This document shows positions 57,034 through 64,000 of a DNA stretch of 64,000 nt, piece after piece. The first letter of the stretch is position 1. Every line of letters starts with the position of its first letter. This DNA comes from an uncultured Rhodocyclaceae bacterium. Its GTDB lineage: Bacteria > Pseudomonadota > Gammaproteobacteria > Burkholderiales > Rhodocyclaceae. Position numbers and translations under genes: made by a program. The DNA is taken from positions 2,170,001 to 2,234,000 of the forward strand of contig CAJQTY010000001.1 of the NCBI GenBank assembly GCA_907163075.1, in the 5' to 3' direction. Below the pieces are notes generated by a model. That model was not told where the DNA came from, did no database searches, and was given only the letters and a program-made list of their open reading frames with translations.

Positions 57034-57856
57034 GAAACTCAACGCGACGAGCAGGAGTATCTTCCACCCTGGTCGCCGCTGTCAATTGCCGATTTCGCGC
57101 AGGAAAGTAACAGAGTTCGCCAGAAAACCTTCTATATCGCCCTCCAAACACCGCCTGTAACCGGGAGAGTGGCTGCGATGGACAGAGGAGCGGTCTTTCA
57201 GAAAACCGATTTCAGCGAATCTCGCTGCACAAATTATACCCATCGATCATTTATTCTGACGGGCCGGTTACGCTGCACTGCCGACGGTGAGCCTGAAAAC
57301 CTGACCGTCTCTTTTGGGTGTGCGCCGTGCAAAGGCGGCGTTTTCCAGTGGGTGCAAGCCCCACCCGGCGAAATGCTCCAGCCGGAAGTAACCGGAGCAG
57401 TCATGGAGGTAACGAAATGGCTGAAGCCTTCGGATAGCGGGCCACAAAATTCGGTGGCAGCGCGAGTGTGCAGGCCGTAACGTGAGTGAACGCTGAGCAA
57501 GCCTCGAAACAGACGATGCGCAGGCCGACCCGACGACCCTTTCGGGGAAGGCTGATATGACTGGATGGATGAGCAAAGCAGGACCGTCAGTCGCTGCGCC
57601 GGGGTAGTGGCGACAGCATGTACACAAGGAAAGCGCACGCAACACGGGAAGCCCCTCGGCGTGCTCAGGGATGAGCAACTGGAAACTCGTGAGAGATGTT
57701 CCGGGCGTCGTGGGGTGGCGGAGAGGCCCGTAGTACCGGGGAAGCCGGGTAATGCCGGTGGAGGGAAGGGGCCTTGGTTCAAGACAGACGCAAGACGTAG
57801 TGAGGACGTGGAGATTGGGCAACCTATCAACTCCGATTAGTGTTCAGAAGCTGCAA

Positions 57857-59140
57857 ATGGCGTTACACGCAAAAGCGAAGACGGAATCCGGCTACCGCTT
57901 CTACGCCCTGTACGACAAAATTTACCGCGAAGATATTCTGGCGTCCGCCTATGCCCAGTGCCGCTCCAACAAGGGCGCGCCGGGGGTGGATCGTCAGGAC
58001 TTTGCCGACATCGAAGCGTATGGGGTGCCGCAGTGGCTGGGTGAACTGGCGCTTGCGCTCAGAGAAGAGAATTACCGACCGGATCCGATCCGGAGAGTGT
58101 TCATCCCGAAAGCCAATGGCAAACTTCGGCCCCTGGGTATTTCGACCCTGCGGGATCGGGTGTGCATGACCGCAGCAATGCTCGTGCTCGAACCGATCTT
58201 TGAAGCCGACCTTCCCCCCGAGCAGTACGCCTACCGGCCGGGCCGCAATGCCCAGCAGGCGGCCATAGAGGTGGAAGAACGCCTGCACCGAGGCCAAACG
58301 GACGTCGTAGACGCCGACCTCGCGGATTACTTCGGCAGCATTCCACACCCCGAACTCATGCTGTCGCTTGCGCGGCGCATCGTGGACCGGCGTGTGCTGC
58401 ATTTGATCAAGATGTGGCTGGAATGTGCTGTGGAGGAAACCGATAAACGAGGCAGGAAGACACGAACAACCGAAGCCAAGGAAAACAGGCGCGGCATCCC
58501 GCAAGGCTCCCCCATTTCACCCCTGCTGTCGAATCTGTATATGCGGCGGTTTGTGCTGGCGTGGCAGAAACTGGGGTTGGAGCGAAGTCTAGGCAGTCGA
58601 ATCATCACCTATGCGGATGATCTTGTGATCCTGTGCAAACACGGTAAGGCCGATGAAGCCTTGCAGCGAATGCGCGAGATCATGGGCAAGCTGAAGCTGA
58701 CGGTGAATGAGGAGAAGACACGAATCTGCAAGGTTCCGGAAGGCACGTTTGACTTTCTGGGTTACTCGTTTGGAAGGCGATACTCGCCGCGCACAGGGAC
58801 GCCTCAAATCGCCTTGTGGCCGTCGAAGAAAAGTATCAAGCGCATGGTCGAAAAGGTCCATGAACTAACCGACCTGAAGACGGGTTGGCAAGAGACCACG
58901 GAGTTGGTGGGCAAGTTGAACCGCACATTGCGTGGCTGGGCGAACTACTTCAGTGTAGGGCGTGTCAGCCGAGCCTATCGTGCGGTCGACAGTTACACGG
59001 CGACGCGGTTACGCCGTTGGTTGCGTAATAAGTACAAGCTCAGACATCGCAAAGGCGGGATCTATCCACTCCCGCACCTTTACGGGTACTTTGGACTTGC
59101 AAGTCTGAGCGGACGCGACAAGTCGTGGGCGAAGGCGTGA
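57857..59140 (+). CDS. ltrA: group II intron reverse transcriptase/maturase
   Basis: A 427-aa protein from the ATG at 57857. RT motifs: [11 protein letters not shown] (RT0/1), [31 protein letters not shown] (RT3), [17 protein letters not shown] (RT4), YADDLVIL (catalytic, RT5) and the later FLGYSFGRR; the maturase domain X is [38 protein letters not shown]. There is no HNH endonuclease domain after domain X. It helps splice and retrohome the intron. Confidence 0.93.
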   Translation: MALHAKAKTESGYRFYALYDKIYREDILASAYAQCRSNKGAPGVDRQDFADIEAYGVPQWLGELALALREENYRPDPIRRVFIPKANGKLRPLGISTLRDRVCMTAAMLVLEPIFEADLPPEQYAYRPGRNAQQAAIEVEERLHRGQTDVVDADLADYFGSIPHPELMLSLARRIVDRRVLHLIKMWLECAVEETDKRGRKTRTTEAKENRRGIPQGSPISPLLSNLYMRRFVLAWQKLGLERSLGSRIITYADDLVILCKHGKADEALQRMREIMGKLKLTVNEEKTRICKVPEGTFDFLGYSFGRRYSPRTGTPQIALWPSKKSIKRMVEKVHELTDLKTGWQETTELVGKLNRTLRGWANYFSVGRVSRAYRAVDSYTATRLRRWLRNKYKLRHRKGGIYPLPHLYGYFGLASLSGRDKSWAKA

Positions 59141-59149
59141 GGTCTTGTC

Positions 59150-59190
59150 CGAGAGCCGGATGCGGGAAATCTGCATGTCCGGTTCGATGA
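59150..59190 (+). ncRNA. group II intron domain V
   Basis: GAGCCGGATGCGGGAAATCTGCATGTCCGGTTC shape in DNA: arms GAGCCGGA (59153-59160) and TCCGGTTC with the GAAA terminal loop in between and a two-base bulge region, the conserved catalytic hairpin of group II introns. Confidence 0.8.
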
Positions 59191-59301
59191 GGGGGATGTG
59201 GAGACGGGGTTACGGTCAGGTTACTTGGGCACCGCCAGACGAAAGGGGCGGCCAACAGACAAACCGAACCTACTGCTACCGCGCCACATCTCTACTCTAC
59301 C

Positions 59302-59933
59302 GAAAGGGTGAGTAGCGATTTTCGGTAAGCGGTCGCCCGGACTCGTGGGGCCAAAGTTTTTCGGCGGCCCCCGACGAATGGCGGCAATGCGAAGAGGTGC
59401 CGACGCTCACGGCTCATGCCGCCAATGACCGCAGTGGCCGAGATCCAGTCGCTCATGCTAGCTGACCAACGCCCAAATCGTCCAAAGCATCCCTTGGTCC
59501 GGTGATAAACTCGGACCAAGAACAGTTGGTTCTGTGTGTGAGTAATTTCAGCTGCAAATTCAGGTAGGATTTTCGCAACTATTTGAGAATGTTGCGTTGG
59601 CGTCTTCTCAGAATTTGTTCCTAAACATTTGATACTTGGAGGGGGTGTTCTCGATCTATTTCGAGAACCTATGCGGTGGTCCCTGTGGTTTGGACAGCCA
59701 CCGGGCAGGAATAAGCTAAGGCCGGTGCCGGGGTTTTGGTTTTGACTTTCCCGGATTTTATAGAGATTGGATCGAGCGCCGTGGAGCTTGTGGGCAGCCG
59801 CCGACCTGTGGGCAAGCGGTGGGCAACGCGCAGCGTTGTCCACGGTTTGTCCATAGGGGACCGCGCTGGCGCGGTCAGGCGGGAACCGGCGTAGCCGGCT
59901 GTCCATAAATCCACAGTGCATTGCTTTTGCATT
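59302..59933. other. intergenic region between intron and IS3 element
   Basis: A minus-strand open frame spans much of it, but its composition is unlike a protein and the sequence contains repetitive stretches (GTGGGCAAGCGGTGGGCAACG, CCGGCGTAGCCGGCTG). Nothing supported as a gene; likely left over from mobile elements. Confidence 0.5.
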
Positions 59934-60767
59934 TCAGGCTGCCTGCGCCTGGGCGTTGTCCCGCGCCCCGAAGTAGGTCTCGTCCGGCGTCTGCCAGTTC
60001 AGCGACTGATGCGGTCGGCGGCGGTTGTACCAGTCGAAACATTCAGCCAGGCTCTTCTTCTGCTCGATGCCGTTTTCGCAGGGACGCAGATAGACCCATT
60101 CGTGTTTCACCGTCCACCACAATCGCTCGACGAAGATGTTGTCATGACAACGCCCGCGTCCGTCCATGCTGATCTGGATGCCGTGCGCCTTGAGCACATC
60201 GGTGAATTCCGCGCTGGTGAATTGGCTGCCCTGGTCGGTGTTGAAGATTTCCGGTGTGCCATAGCGGGCCAGTGCCTCGGTCAGTGCCGCCGTGCAGAAG
60301 TCGGTGGTCAGTGTGTTCGACAGGCGCCACGCCAGCACCTTGCGCGTCGCCCAGTCCAGGATGGCGCACAGGTACAGGAACCCGTGGCGCATCCGGATGT
60401 AGGTGATGTCGGTGGCCCAGACGTGATTGGGTCGCTCGATGGTCAGGCCGCGCAGGAGATACGGATACACCTTGTGCTCAGGATGCGGCTTGCTGGTGTC
60501 AGGCTTCGGCCCAACAGCCCACAGGCCAAGCTTCTTCATCAGGCGACGGATGCGGCGGCGACCGACCAGAACGCCCTCGCGCTTGAGCATTTGCTGCAGG
60601 CGCCGGCTGCCATACATCGGATTCTCCGTGAAGAGCTCATCCAGACGCTTGAGCAGATCGAGCTCTTCCTGCGATTCCGGACGGGGCCGGTAATAGACGC
60701 TGCTGCGTGATATCCCAAGCAACTTGGCTTGCCGGGCGACGGACAGCTCACTTCCCGGGGCAATCAT
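59934..60767 (-). CDS. IS3-family transposase (orfB)
   Basis: A 277-aa DDE transposase: LSVARQAKLLGISRSSVYYRPR, NPMYGSRRLQQML, then HVWATDITYIRMRHGFLYL (first D), FNTDQGSQFTSAEF (second D), GRCHDNIFVERLWWTVKHEW (E) and YNRRRPHQSLNWQTPDE. The core is complete, so the protein may be active. It starts in the last codon of orfA (ATGA overlap), with -1 frameshift fusion possible but no clear A6G-type slippery site noted. Confidence 0.95.
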   Translation of the reverse strand: MIAPGSELSVARQAKLLGISRSSVYYRPRPESQEELDLLKRLDELFTENPMYGSRRLQQMLKREGVLVGRRRIRRLMKKLGLWAVGPKPDTSKPHPEHKVYPYLLRGLTIERPNHVWATDITYIRMRHGFLYLCAILDWATRKVLAWRLSNTLTTDFCTAALTEALARYGTPEIFNTDQGSQFTSAEFTDVLKAHGIQISMDGRGRCHDNIFVERLWWTVKHEWVYLRPCENGIEQKKSLAECFDWYNRRRPHQSLNWQTPDETYFGARDNAQAQAA

Positions 60768-61069
60768 TGTCCGCCTTTCAACAGGCGGGCAATGGCGGGC
60801 TGTCCGGCCAAGAAATCCCGTTCAACCTGCAACTGCCCAATCTTGCGATGCAGGTTGTCAATCACGGCCTGCGGGTCGGCAGCCTTCTTGTTGCCGCGTT
60901 CGAATACCTCCTTGGCGTTCTTCACCAACTCCTGCTTCCAGGTGCTGATCATCGTCGGATGGACGCCGTACGCCGACGCCAGTTCCGCCAGCGTCTTGTC
61001 TCCCGACAAGGCCGCCATCGCTACTTGTGCCTTGAATTCGGCACTGTGCTGCTTGCGCTTCGTTCCCAT
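60764..61069 (-). CDS. IS3-family orfA (helix-turn-helix)
   Basis: A 101-aa protein: KRKQHSAEFKAQVAMAALSGDKTLAELASAYGVHPTMISTWKQEL is the helix-turn-helix that binds the element ends; VIDNLHRKIGQLQVERDFL is the leucine zipper. Full length for orfA of the IS3/IS51-like group. Confidence 0.93.
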   Translation of the reverse strand: MGTKRKQHSAEFKAQVAMAALSGDKTLAELASAYGVHPTMISTWKQELVKNAKEVFERGNKKAADPQAVIDNLHRKIGQLQVERDFLAGQPAIARLLKGGQ

Positions 61070-61213
61070 GTTTCACGTTCCTTTCAACCGGTCAGCCTTC
61101 GCTTAGCCGACTGTCCAAAAAAACGTGACCGCCGCACTACATGAACCTTTGTCGGATGATACAGAAAGTGAAAACTGTGCCAAGTTAGTGAAAAATTGCT
61201 GACATAGATAATG

Positions 61214-61239
61214 AAAAAAGGCTCCGAAAGGAGCTTTTT
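61214..61239. terminator. bidirectional terminator hairpin
   Basis: GCTCC/GGAGC with GAAA loop, flanked by A5-6 on the left and T5 on the right (one bulged G). It can work in both directions. Confidence 0.75.
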
Positions 61240-61832
61240 CGTTTCTTTGGACCGCAATTCGGCCAGAGCCGAAGCCCAGCCTTTGCCCGGAAAACGGCGG
61301 CAATGATGCGGTTGCCATCTTGAGCGAGGTGGGAATCGAAGTGCGCCAGTGCGGCAGCGACCAGCGCAGCAATGTTATTCGGCTCGTTGAGCTGACATCG
61401 GAATAATCAGCCCAACGCAATTATTAATTATAAACAATGCGTTGCACTATATCAGATGACATTCGCAGCGGGTTGGAATTCAATCTGACAAAGTGGAACT
61501 AATCACATTCTGCGATATGCCATAAGCCGTTTGACGGCAGGGCTCGAATCAGTCAGCGCTTCCTTTGGTGCCAGAGCGCGCCTTTTGCACGCAAATGGTG
61601 CAGCCATCCGTCAATATTTTATAAATTCCTCCAGAAAAACAGTTTCTTAGCTACACGACAAACTGGGTACGATTTTTGCTAATTACGCATGAGTGGTTTG
61701 AACCAGAAATTCCTGGGCCGACACGACTTTCAGCATGGAACAACGGGTATTCGAGAGTAGTGGTTGATCACTGGTGACGTTTGCACCGCTTCAGCGTGAT
61801 TGGCTGGCCTGGAATACAACGGAGGTGTCCCA
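61240..61832. other. intergenic region, unidentified gene tail
   Basis: An open frame ending in TAA at 61404-61406 reads AVAILSEVGIEVRQCGSDQR then SNVIRLVELTSE and looks like a C-terminal coding fragment of an unidentified protein. The rest (61407-61832) is A+T-richer and shows no gene. Confidence 0.35.
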
Positions 61833-62288
61833 ATGACTTTTGAGCTTCGCGTAATCTTGCCATCTGTTCTCCCCAAAGCAATAGCCTGGGGAGAGTCTCA
61901 GTGCGAATTGATTACACAGACAGGCCAGCCATTGAATGACCTTCAGCTTGCCGTTGCAAAATACATCGGCGTCGCGCATCCGGAGCTTATTCGCGTCGCC
62001 GAAGTATCCAGCCTTCCCCAGCCCGAAGATCATGAATTGAGGGAGATTGCACTCGATACAGGATTGTTTGGCTCGAGCATGGTCGGCATGACCATTGGCT
62101 ATGGCGTATACGTATGTCATGGCTACTCGAGCTTCAATCGGTTGTCCCATGCGTTTCGGTACGTCCAGCAGTACGAGAAAGCAGGTTCGATTGCCGCTTT
62201 TTTGCAACGTGATCTGGAGCATATGGCAGCCCTCGAATACGGCGATGCGCCGTTCGAACTTGATGCCCAGGAGCATCTTCAGCACTGA
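61833..62288 (+). CDS. hypothetical protein
   Basis: A 151-aa soluble protein from the ATG at 61833 with GGAGG eight bases upstream. MTFELRVILPSVLPKAIAWGE and later GSSMVGMTIGYGVYVCHGYSSFNRLSHAFRYVQQYEK have normal protein composition, whereas the overlapping minus-strand frame has none. No family recognised. It may be a small alpha/beta protein. The next gene begins 181 bases downstream. Confidence 0.7.
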   Translation: MTFELRVILPSVLPKAIAWGESQCELITQTGQPLNDLQLAVAKYIGVAHPELIRVAEVSSLPQPEDHELREIALDTGLFGSSMVGMTIGYGVYVCHGYSSFNRLSHAFRYVQQYEKAGSIAAFLQRDLEHMAALEYGDAPFELDAQEHLQH

Positions 62289-62469
62289 GCGCAAGCACGC
62301 CCCGGGATGGTGAATTTTCAGGACCCGGTGCAGTTGTCTGCACCGGGGCAGGGCATTTCCATGCTCCCGTCAACCGCATGAGCTGCGGTGCGTTCGCTAT
62401 ACAGACAATGCTTTTCGCGCCGGGCAGCGTATTTCGCGCCCCGCACATTACCCAACACAAGGAACCATC

Positions 62470-62775
62470 ATGTCCCGGAAATTTGAACAAACGACGCTTG
62501 ATCACCTCATCATCCGCCGCGCCATGCACAATGCCGCTGGTCAATTTGAGGTCTATTTCTCTGAATTCACCGCCACGTGGCACGATTCAAAGACGAAAAA
62601 AAATGTCGACTTCACCGGCACGGTAGACAGCCAAATCTCCCTCAAAACCGCCCAGATTCAAGGCAGCGACGAAGTATATGAATTGAAGAACGTGTTCACG
62701 GACATGGAGTTGAGAGCATTCAACTATCTGATCAATTTCGAACACACTGGGCGAGCGCGCGCCGCCGCTGCATAG
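62470..62775 (+). CDS. hypothetical protein
   Basis: A 101-aa acidic-to-neutral protein (MSRKFEQTTLDHLIIRRAMH). The pattern FEVYFSEFTATWHDSKTKKNVDFTGTVDSQISLK suggests several beta strands. No family recognised. AACACAAGGAACC precedes the ATG (AAGGA), supporting this start. Its stop lies 16 bases before the small frame at 62792. Confidence 0.65.
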   Translation: MSRKFEQTTLDHLIIRRAMHNAAGQFEVYFSEFTATWHDSKTKKNVDFTGTVDSQISLKTAQIQGSDEVYELKNVFTDMELRAFNYLINFEHTGRARAAAA

Positions 62776-62791
62776 CATTCTGGAGCCGAAA

Positions 62792-62899
62792 ATGGAAGCC
62801 CTCCAGCAAGTTCTTTCATACGATTCCTCCGCACAGATTTCTGTGGCAAAGGTGCTGATCGTCGCAGCGCTGCTCTATTACGCCAGCGTGGACTCGTAG
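62792..62899 (+). CDS. possible 35-aa protein
   Basis: A small frame (MEALQQVLSYDSSAQISVAK) with GGAG seven bases upstream. The C-terminal half (VLIVAALLYYASVDS) is a single hydrophobic segment, so it could be a one-helix membrane peptide. Too short to be confident. Confidence 0.3.
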   Translation: MEALQQVLSYDSSAQISVAKVLIVAALLYYASVDS

Positions 62900-62928
62900 C
62901 GGTGCCTGCTGAAGCGAATGGATAGTCG

Positions 62929-63044
62929 GTCATTCCGGCGAAAGCTGGAATCCGGATACGGCAAATTAGACTATTGTCGCTGTCGTCGTTAACGCGCCGG
63001 CGGGAACCATGGACTTACTGGATTTCCGCTGGCGCGGTAATGAC
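62929..63044. repeat. degenerate copy of the MITE core hairpin
   Basis: The 25 bases at 62929-62953 match the inverse of 29673-29697 in 24 of 25 positions, and 63020-63044 is a more diverged inverted copy of the same unit. The two arms form a long imperfect hairpin. No terminal repeats or target duplication are visible. Confidence 0.7.
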
Positions 63045-63286
63045 AGGGCATTTTCTCGACGGTTTCAGACCTTCTTCAGGAAGCAGGCTTTGAGCATGAA
63101 GTTGCCGGCGTCCATCCGGCAGTCCACTTCATGGCCGCCGCTGCCGATCAGGCGGGGGGAGTGCTCATGAAATTTCAACCTTGAATCGGAGAGATGGCAA
63201 GGTTACCACGCCCGCTGCTGAACGATCTGCAGCGATGCGGCCAAGTTCCGTCAGGCAAACGGCCTGTCCTTGCACAACACTAATAG
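63045..63286. other. intergenic region with possible antisense gene tail
   Basis: On the minus strand a frame reads GGHEVDCRMDAGNFMLKACF and stops near 63066. It might be the end of a lost gene, but I do not recognise the family. No other feature was seen. Confidence 0.3.
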
Positions 63287-63302
63287 CTGTATATAATTAC
63301 AG
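63287..63302. promoter_or_regulatory. LexA (SOS) box
   Basis: CTGTATATAATTACAG matches the LexA consensus CTGT-N8-ACAG exactly and lies 17 bases before the start codon at 63319. It should repress the small zinc-ribbon gene and imuA until DNA damage. Confidence 0.9.
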
Positions 63303-63318
63303 TATTCAAGGAGCCGCC

Positions 63319-63501
63319 ATGAGCCTACGCATCATCTGTCCGCATTGCCACCGCCCGATCGATCCGCTGACCCTGGAAGCAGGTTTTAGCGCGGGAGCGC
63401 GCTATCGAATCTGCCCGGAATGCGACGAACCGATGGTGTTGTCCATGGCTGGCGAGGACGATGGCGAAACAGCCCCGGATCGGGAACAGGTACCGGCATG
63501 A
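63319..63501 (+). CDS. SOS-regulated small zinc-ribbon protein
   Basis: A 60-aa protein from the ATG at 63319 with AAGGAG upstream. MSLRIICPHCHRPIDPL ... RICPECDEPM contains two CxxC pairs 24 residues apart, a zinc ribbon; the C-terminus is acidic (EDDGETAPDREQ). It lies directly behind an SOS box and its stop overlaps the imuA ATG. Its role is unknown; it may assist the ImuA/ImuB/DnaE2 mutasome or regulate it. Confidence 0.75.
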   Translation: MSLRIICPHCHRPIDPLTLEAGFSAGARYRICPECDEPMVLSMAGEDDGETAPDREQVPA

Positions 63502-64000
63502 ACACCGCGCTTTCCCTCGCGGAGATTCTGGCCCGGCCCGATGTCTGGCGCGCCGATCGCCTGGCGGGCGCGGCGCTTCCCGCGTTTTCCGTGGTTCCCA
63601 GCGGCTTCTCCGCGCTTGATGCCGAGTTGCCGGGCGGCGGCTGGGCGCGCGGAACGCTTGCTGAGGTCCTGGTCGATGACGTCGGGCTCGGCGAGTGTGC
63701 GCTGCTGATGCCGGTACTCGGCAAGATGCGTGAGGAAAGCAAGTGGTCACTGCTGGTGGCGCCTCCGCATCTGCTCAACGGACCGGCCTGGGCGGCGTGC
63801 AATATCGATCTGGCGCGATTGGCGGTGGTCTCGCCGAGACGGCCGCGCGATGCGCTGTGGGCCGCGGAACAAGCGCTGTCGAGCGGTGCCCTGGGGACGC
63901 TGCTGTGCTGGGCGACGGATATCGACGCCCGCCAGGTCCGGCGCCTGGAAGTCGCCGTTGCCGGCAGTCGCACGCTGGCTTTCCTGTTCCGGCCGGCGCG
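63498..64000 (+). CDS. imuA: translesion-synthesis protein ImuA (cut by window end)
   Basis: The frame from the ATG at 63498 is open to the window end (167 residues). It shows the RecA-like layout of ImuA (SulA-related): VVPSGFSALDAELPGGGWARGTLAEVL, LLMPVLGKM, WSLLVAPPHLLNGPAWAACNIDLARLAVVSPR and ALSSGALGTLLCWA. ImuA works with ImuB and DnaE2 in SOS mutagenesis. It overlaps the zinc-ribbon gene by 4 bases and is controlled by the same SOS box. imuB and dnaE2 should follow outside the window. Confidence 0.9.
   Translation, partial: MNTALSLAEILARPDVWRADRLAGAALPAFSVVPSGFSALDAELPGGGWARGTLAEVLVDDVGLGECALLMPVLGKMREESKWSLLVAPPHLLNGPAWAACNIDLARLAVVSPRRPRDALWAAEQALSSGALGTLLCWATDIDARQVRRLEVAVAGSRTLAFLFRPA

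Larger units (their letters stand above)
57318..59301 (+). mobile_element. group II intron
   Basis: The 5' end is placed at GTGTGCGCC (57318) by the GUGYG consensus, with the domain I element GGGTGCAAGCCCCAC at about 57350. The reverse transcriptase gene occupies the domain IV position, domain V is at 59153-59185, and an apparent domain VI stem (GATGTGG near 59205/CCACATC near 59286) follows. The 3' end (about 59301) is tentative. Both flanks contain no obvious gene, so the intron does not visibly interrupt one. Confidence 0.75.
59934..61141 (-). mobile_element. IS3-family insertion element
   Basis: It comprises orfB (59934-60767) and orfA (60764-61069), overlapping by 4 bases with an ATGA. 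The orfA-distal end may lie near 61141, where the plus strand reads GCCGCACTACA, a 5'-TG...-type terminus on the minus strand. I could not find a convincing inverted partner at the other end nor a target duplication. Confidence 0.75.

Noticed and set aside
59292-59921. A 209-aa minus-strand open frame
   Set aside because: No protein-like composition, and it overlaps repetitive DNA and the intron end.
59880-59933. Left inverted repeat of the second IS3 element
   Set aside because: A CTGTCCA sequence occurs near both ends but in direct, not inverted, orientation, so it cannot be a terminal inverted repeat.
61791-62294. A 167-aa minus-strand frame
   Set aside because: It is the antisense shadow of the plus-strand gene at 61833, which has a much better ribosome-binding site and composition.

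Overview
The window looks like a chromosomal segment of a Gram-negative betaproteobacterium, probably of the Rhodocyclales / Accumulibacter kind. The evidence is the betaproteobacterial look of DnaA, GyrB, YidC, TolC, Pcm, WaaA and WaaC, an EPS-type MarR regulator, GC-rich genes, and many insertion sequences and gene fragments. It contains the chromosome origin region: rpmH-rnpA-yidD-yidC-mnmE read leftward and dnaA-dnaN-gyrB read rightward, with DnaA boxes on both sides of dnaA. Genus-level assignment is an inference.

Left part (1-15 kb, all minus strand): an O-antigen/exopolysaccharide cluster downstream of a MarR-type EPS regulator. WbpB, WbpE, WbpD, a WbpI-like epimerase and the WbpG/HisH2/HisF2 trio together fit the Pseudomonas aeruginosa B-band route to a 2,3-diacetamido uronic acid converted to its acetamidino form. 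A Wzx flippase, a Wzy-like polymerase, two GT4 glycosyltransferases, a membrane acyltransferase with an SGNH domain, and a methyltransferase cut by the window edge complete it. A terminator hairpin separates wbpB-wbpD-wbpE from the rest. No wbpA is visible.

15-28.8 kb: housekeeping and envelope genes: a periplasmic LigE-type ligase, rfbD, waaC-waaA, tolC, pcm, a tetR-MFP-RND efflux operon, small hypothetical genes, an LLM monooxygenase reduced to its two ends, and a glutathione S-transferase.

28.8-33.7 kb: a debris field: a perfect 22-bp-arm palindrome, a trxC fragment, an IS110 remnant containing a hicB fragment and a 110-bp MITE, a complete IS66 element with an 8-bp target duplication inside an unknown gene, and an nhaR fragment. 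Two Gfo/Idh/MocA oxidoreductases follow.

36-42.4 kb: an integrative island at the 3' end of mnmE, with a tyrosine integrase, a cluster of eight integrase-arm-like repeats, a RepA-like ATPase, a damaged Toprim primase, and an IS3-family element joined to the primase at a palindrome.

42.4-51.8 kb: the origin region. From 51.8 to 57 kb is a second graveyard with fragments of hsdR, mrr, an alpha/beta hydrolase, a GT4 enzyme, a TIGR02594-type peptidase, guaB and guaA. In its middle are two intact, unrecognised genes (53307-56469), coupled to the decayed peptidase gene. This three-gene unit is the best candidate for an undescribed system. A group II intron and an IS3-family element follow (57.3-61.1 kb).

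61.8-64 kb: small hypothetical genes, a decayed copy of the MITE core, and an SOS box driving a 60-aa zinc-ribbon protein and imuA, which runs off the window end.
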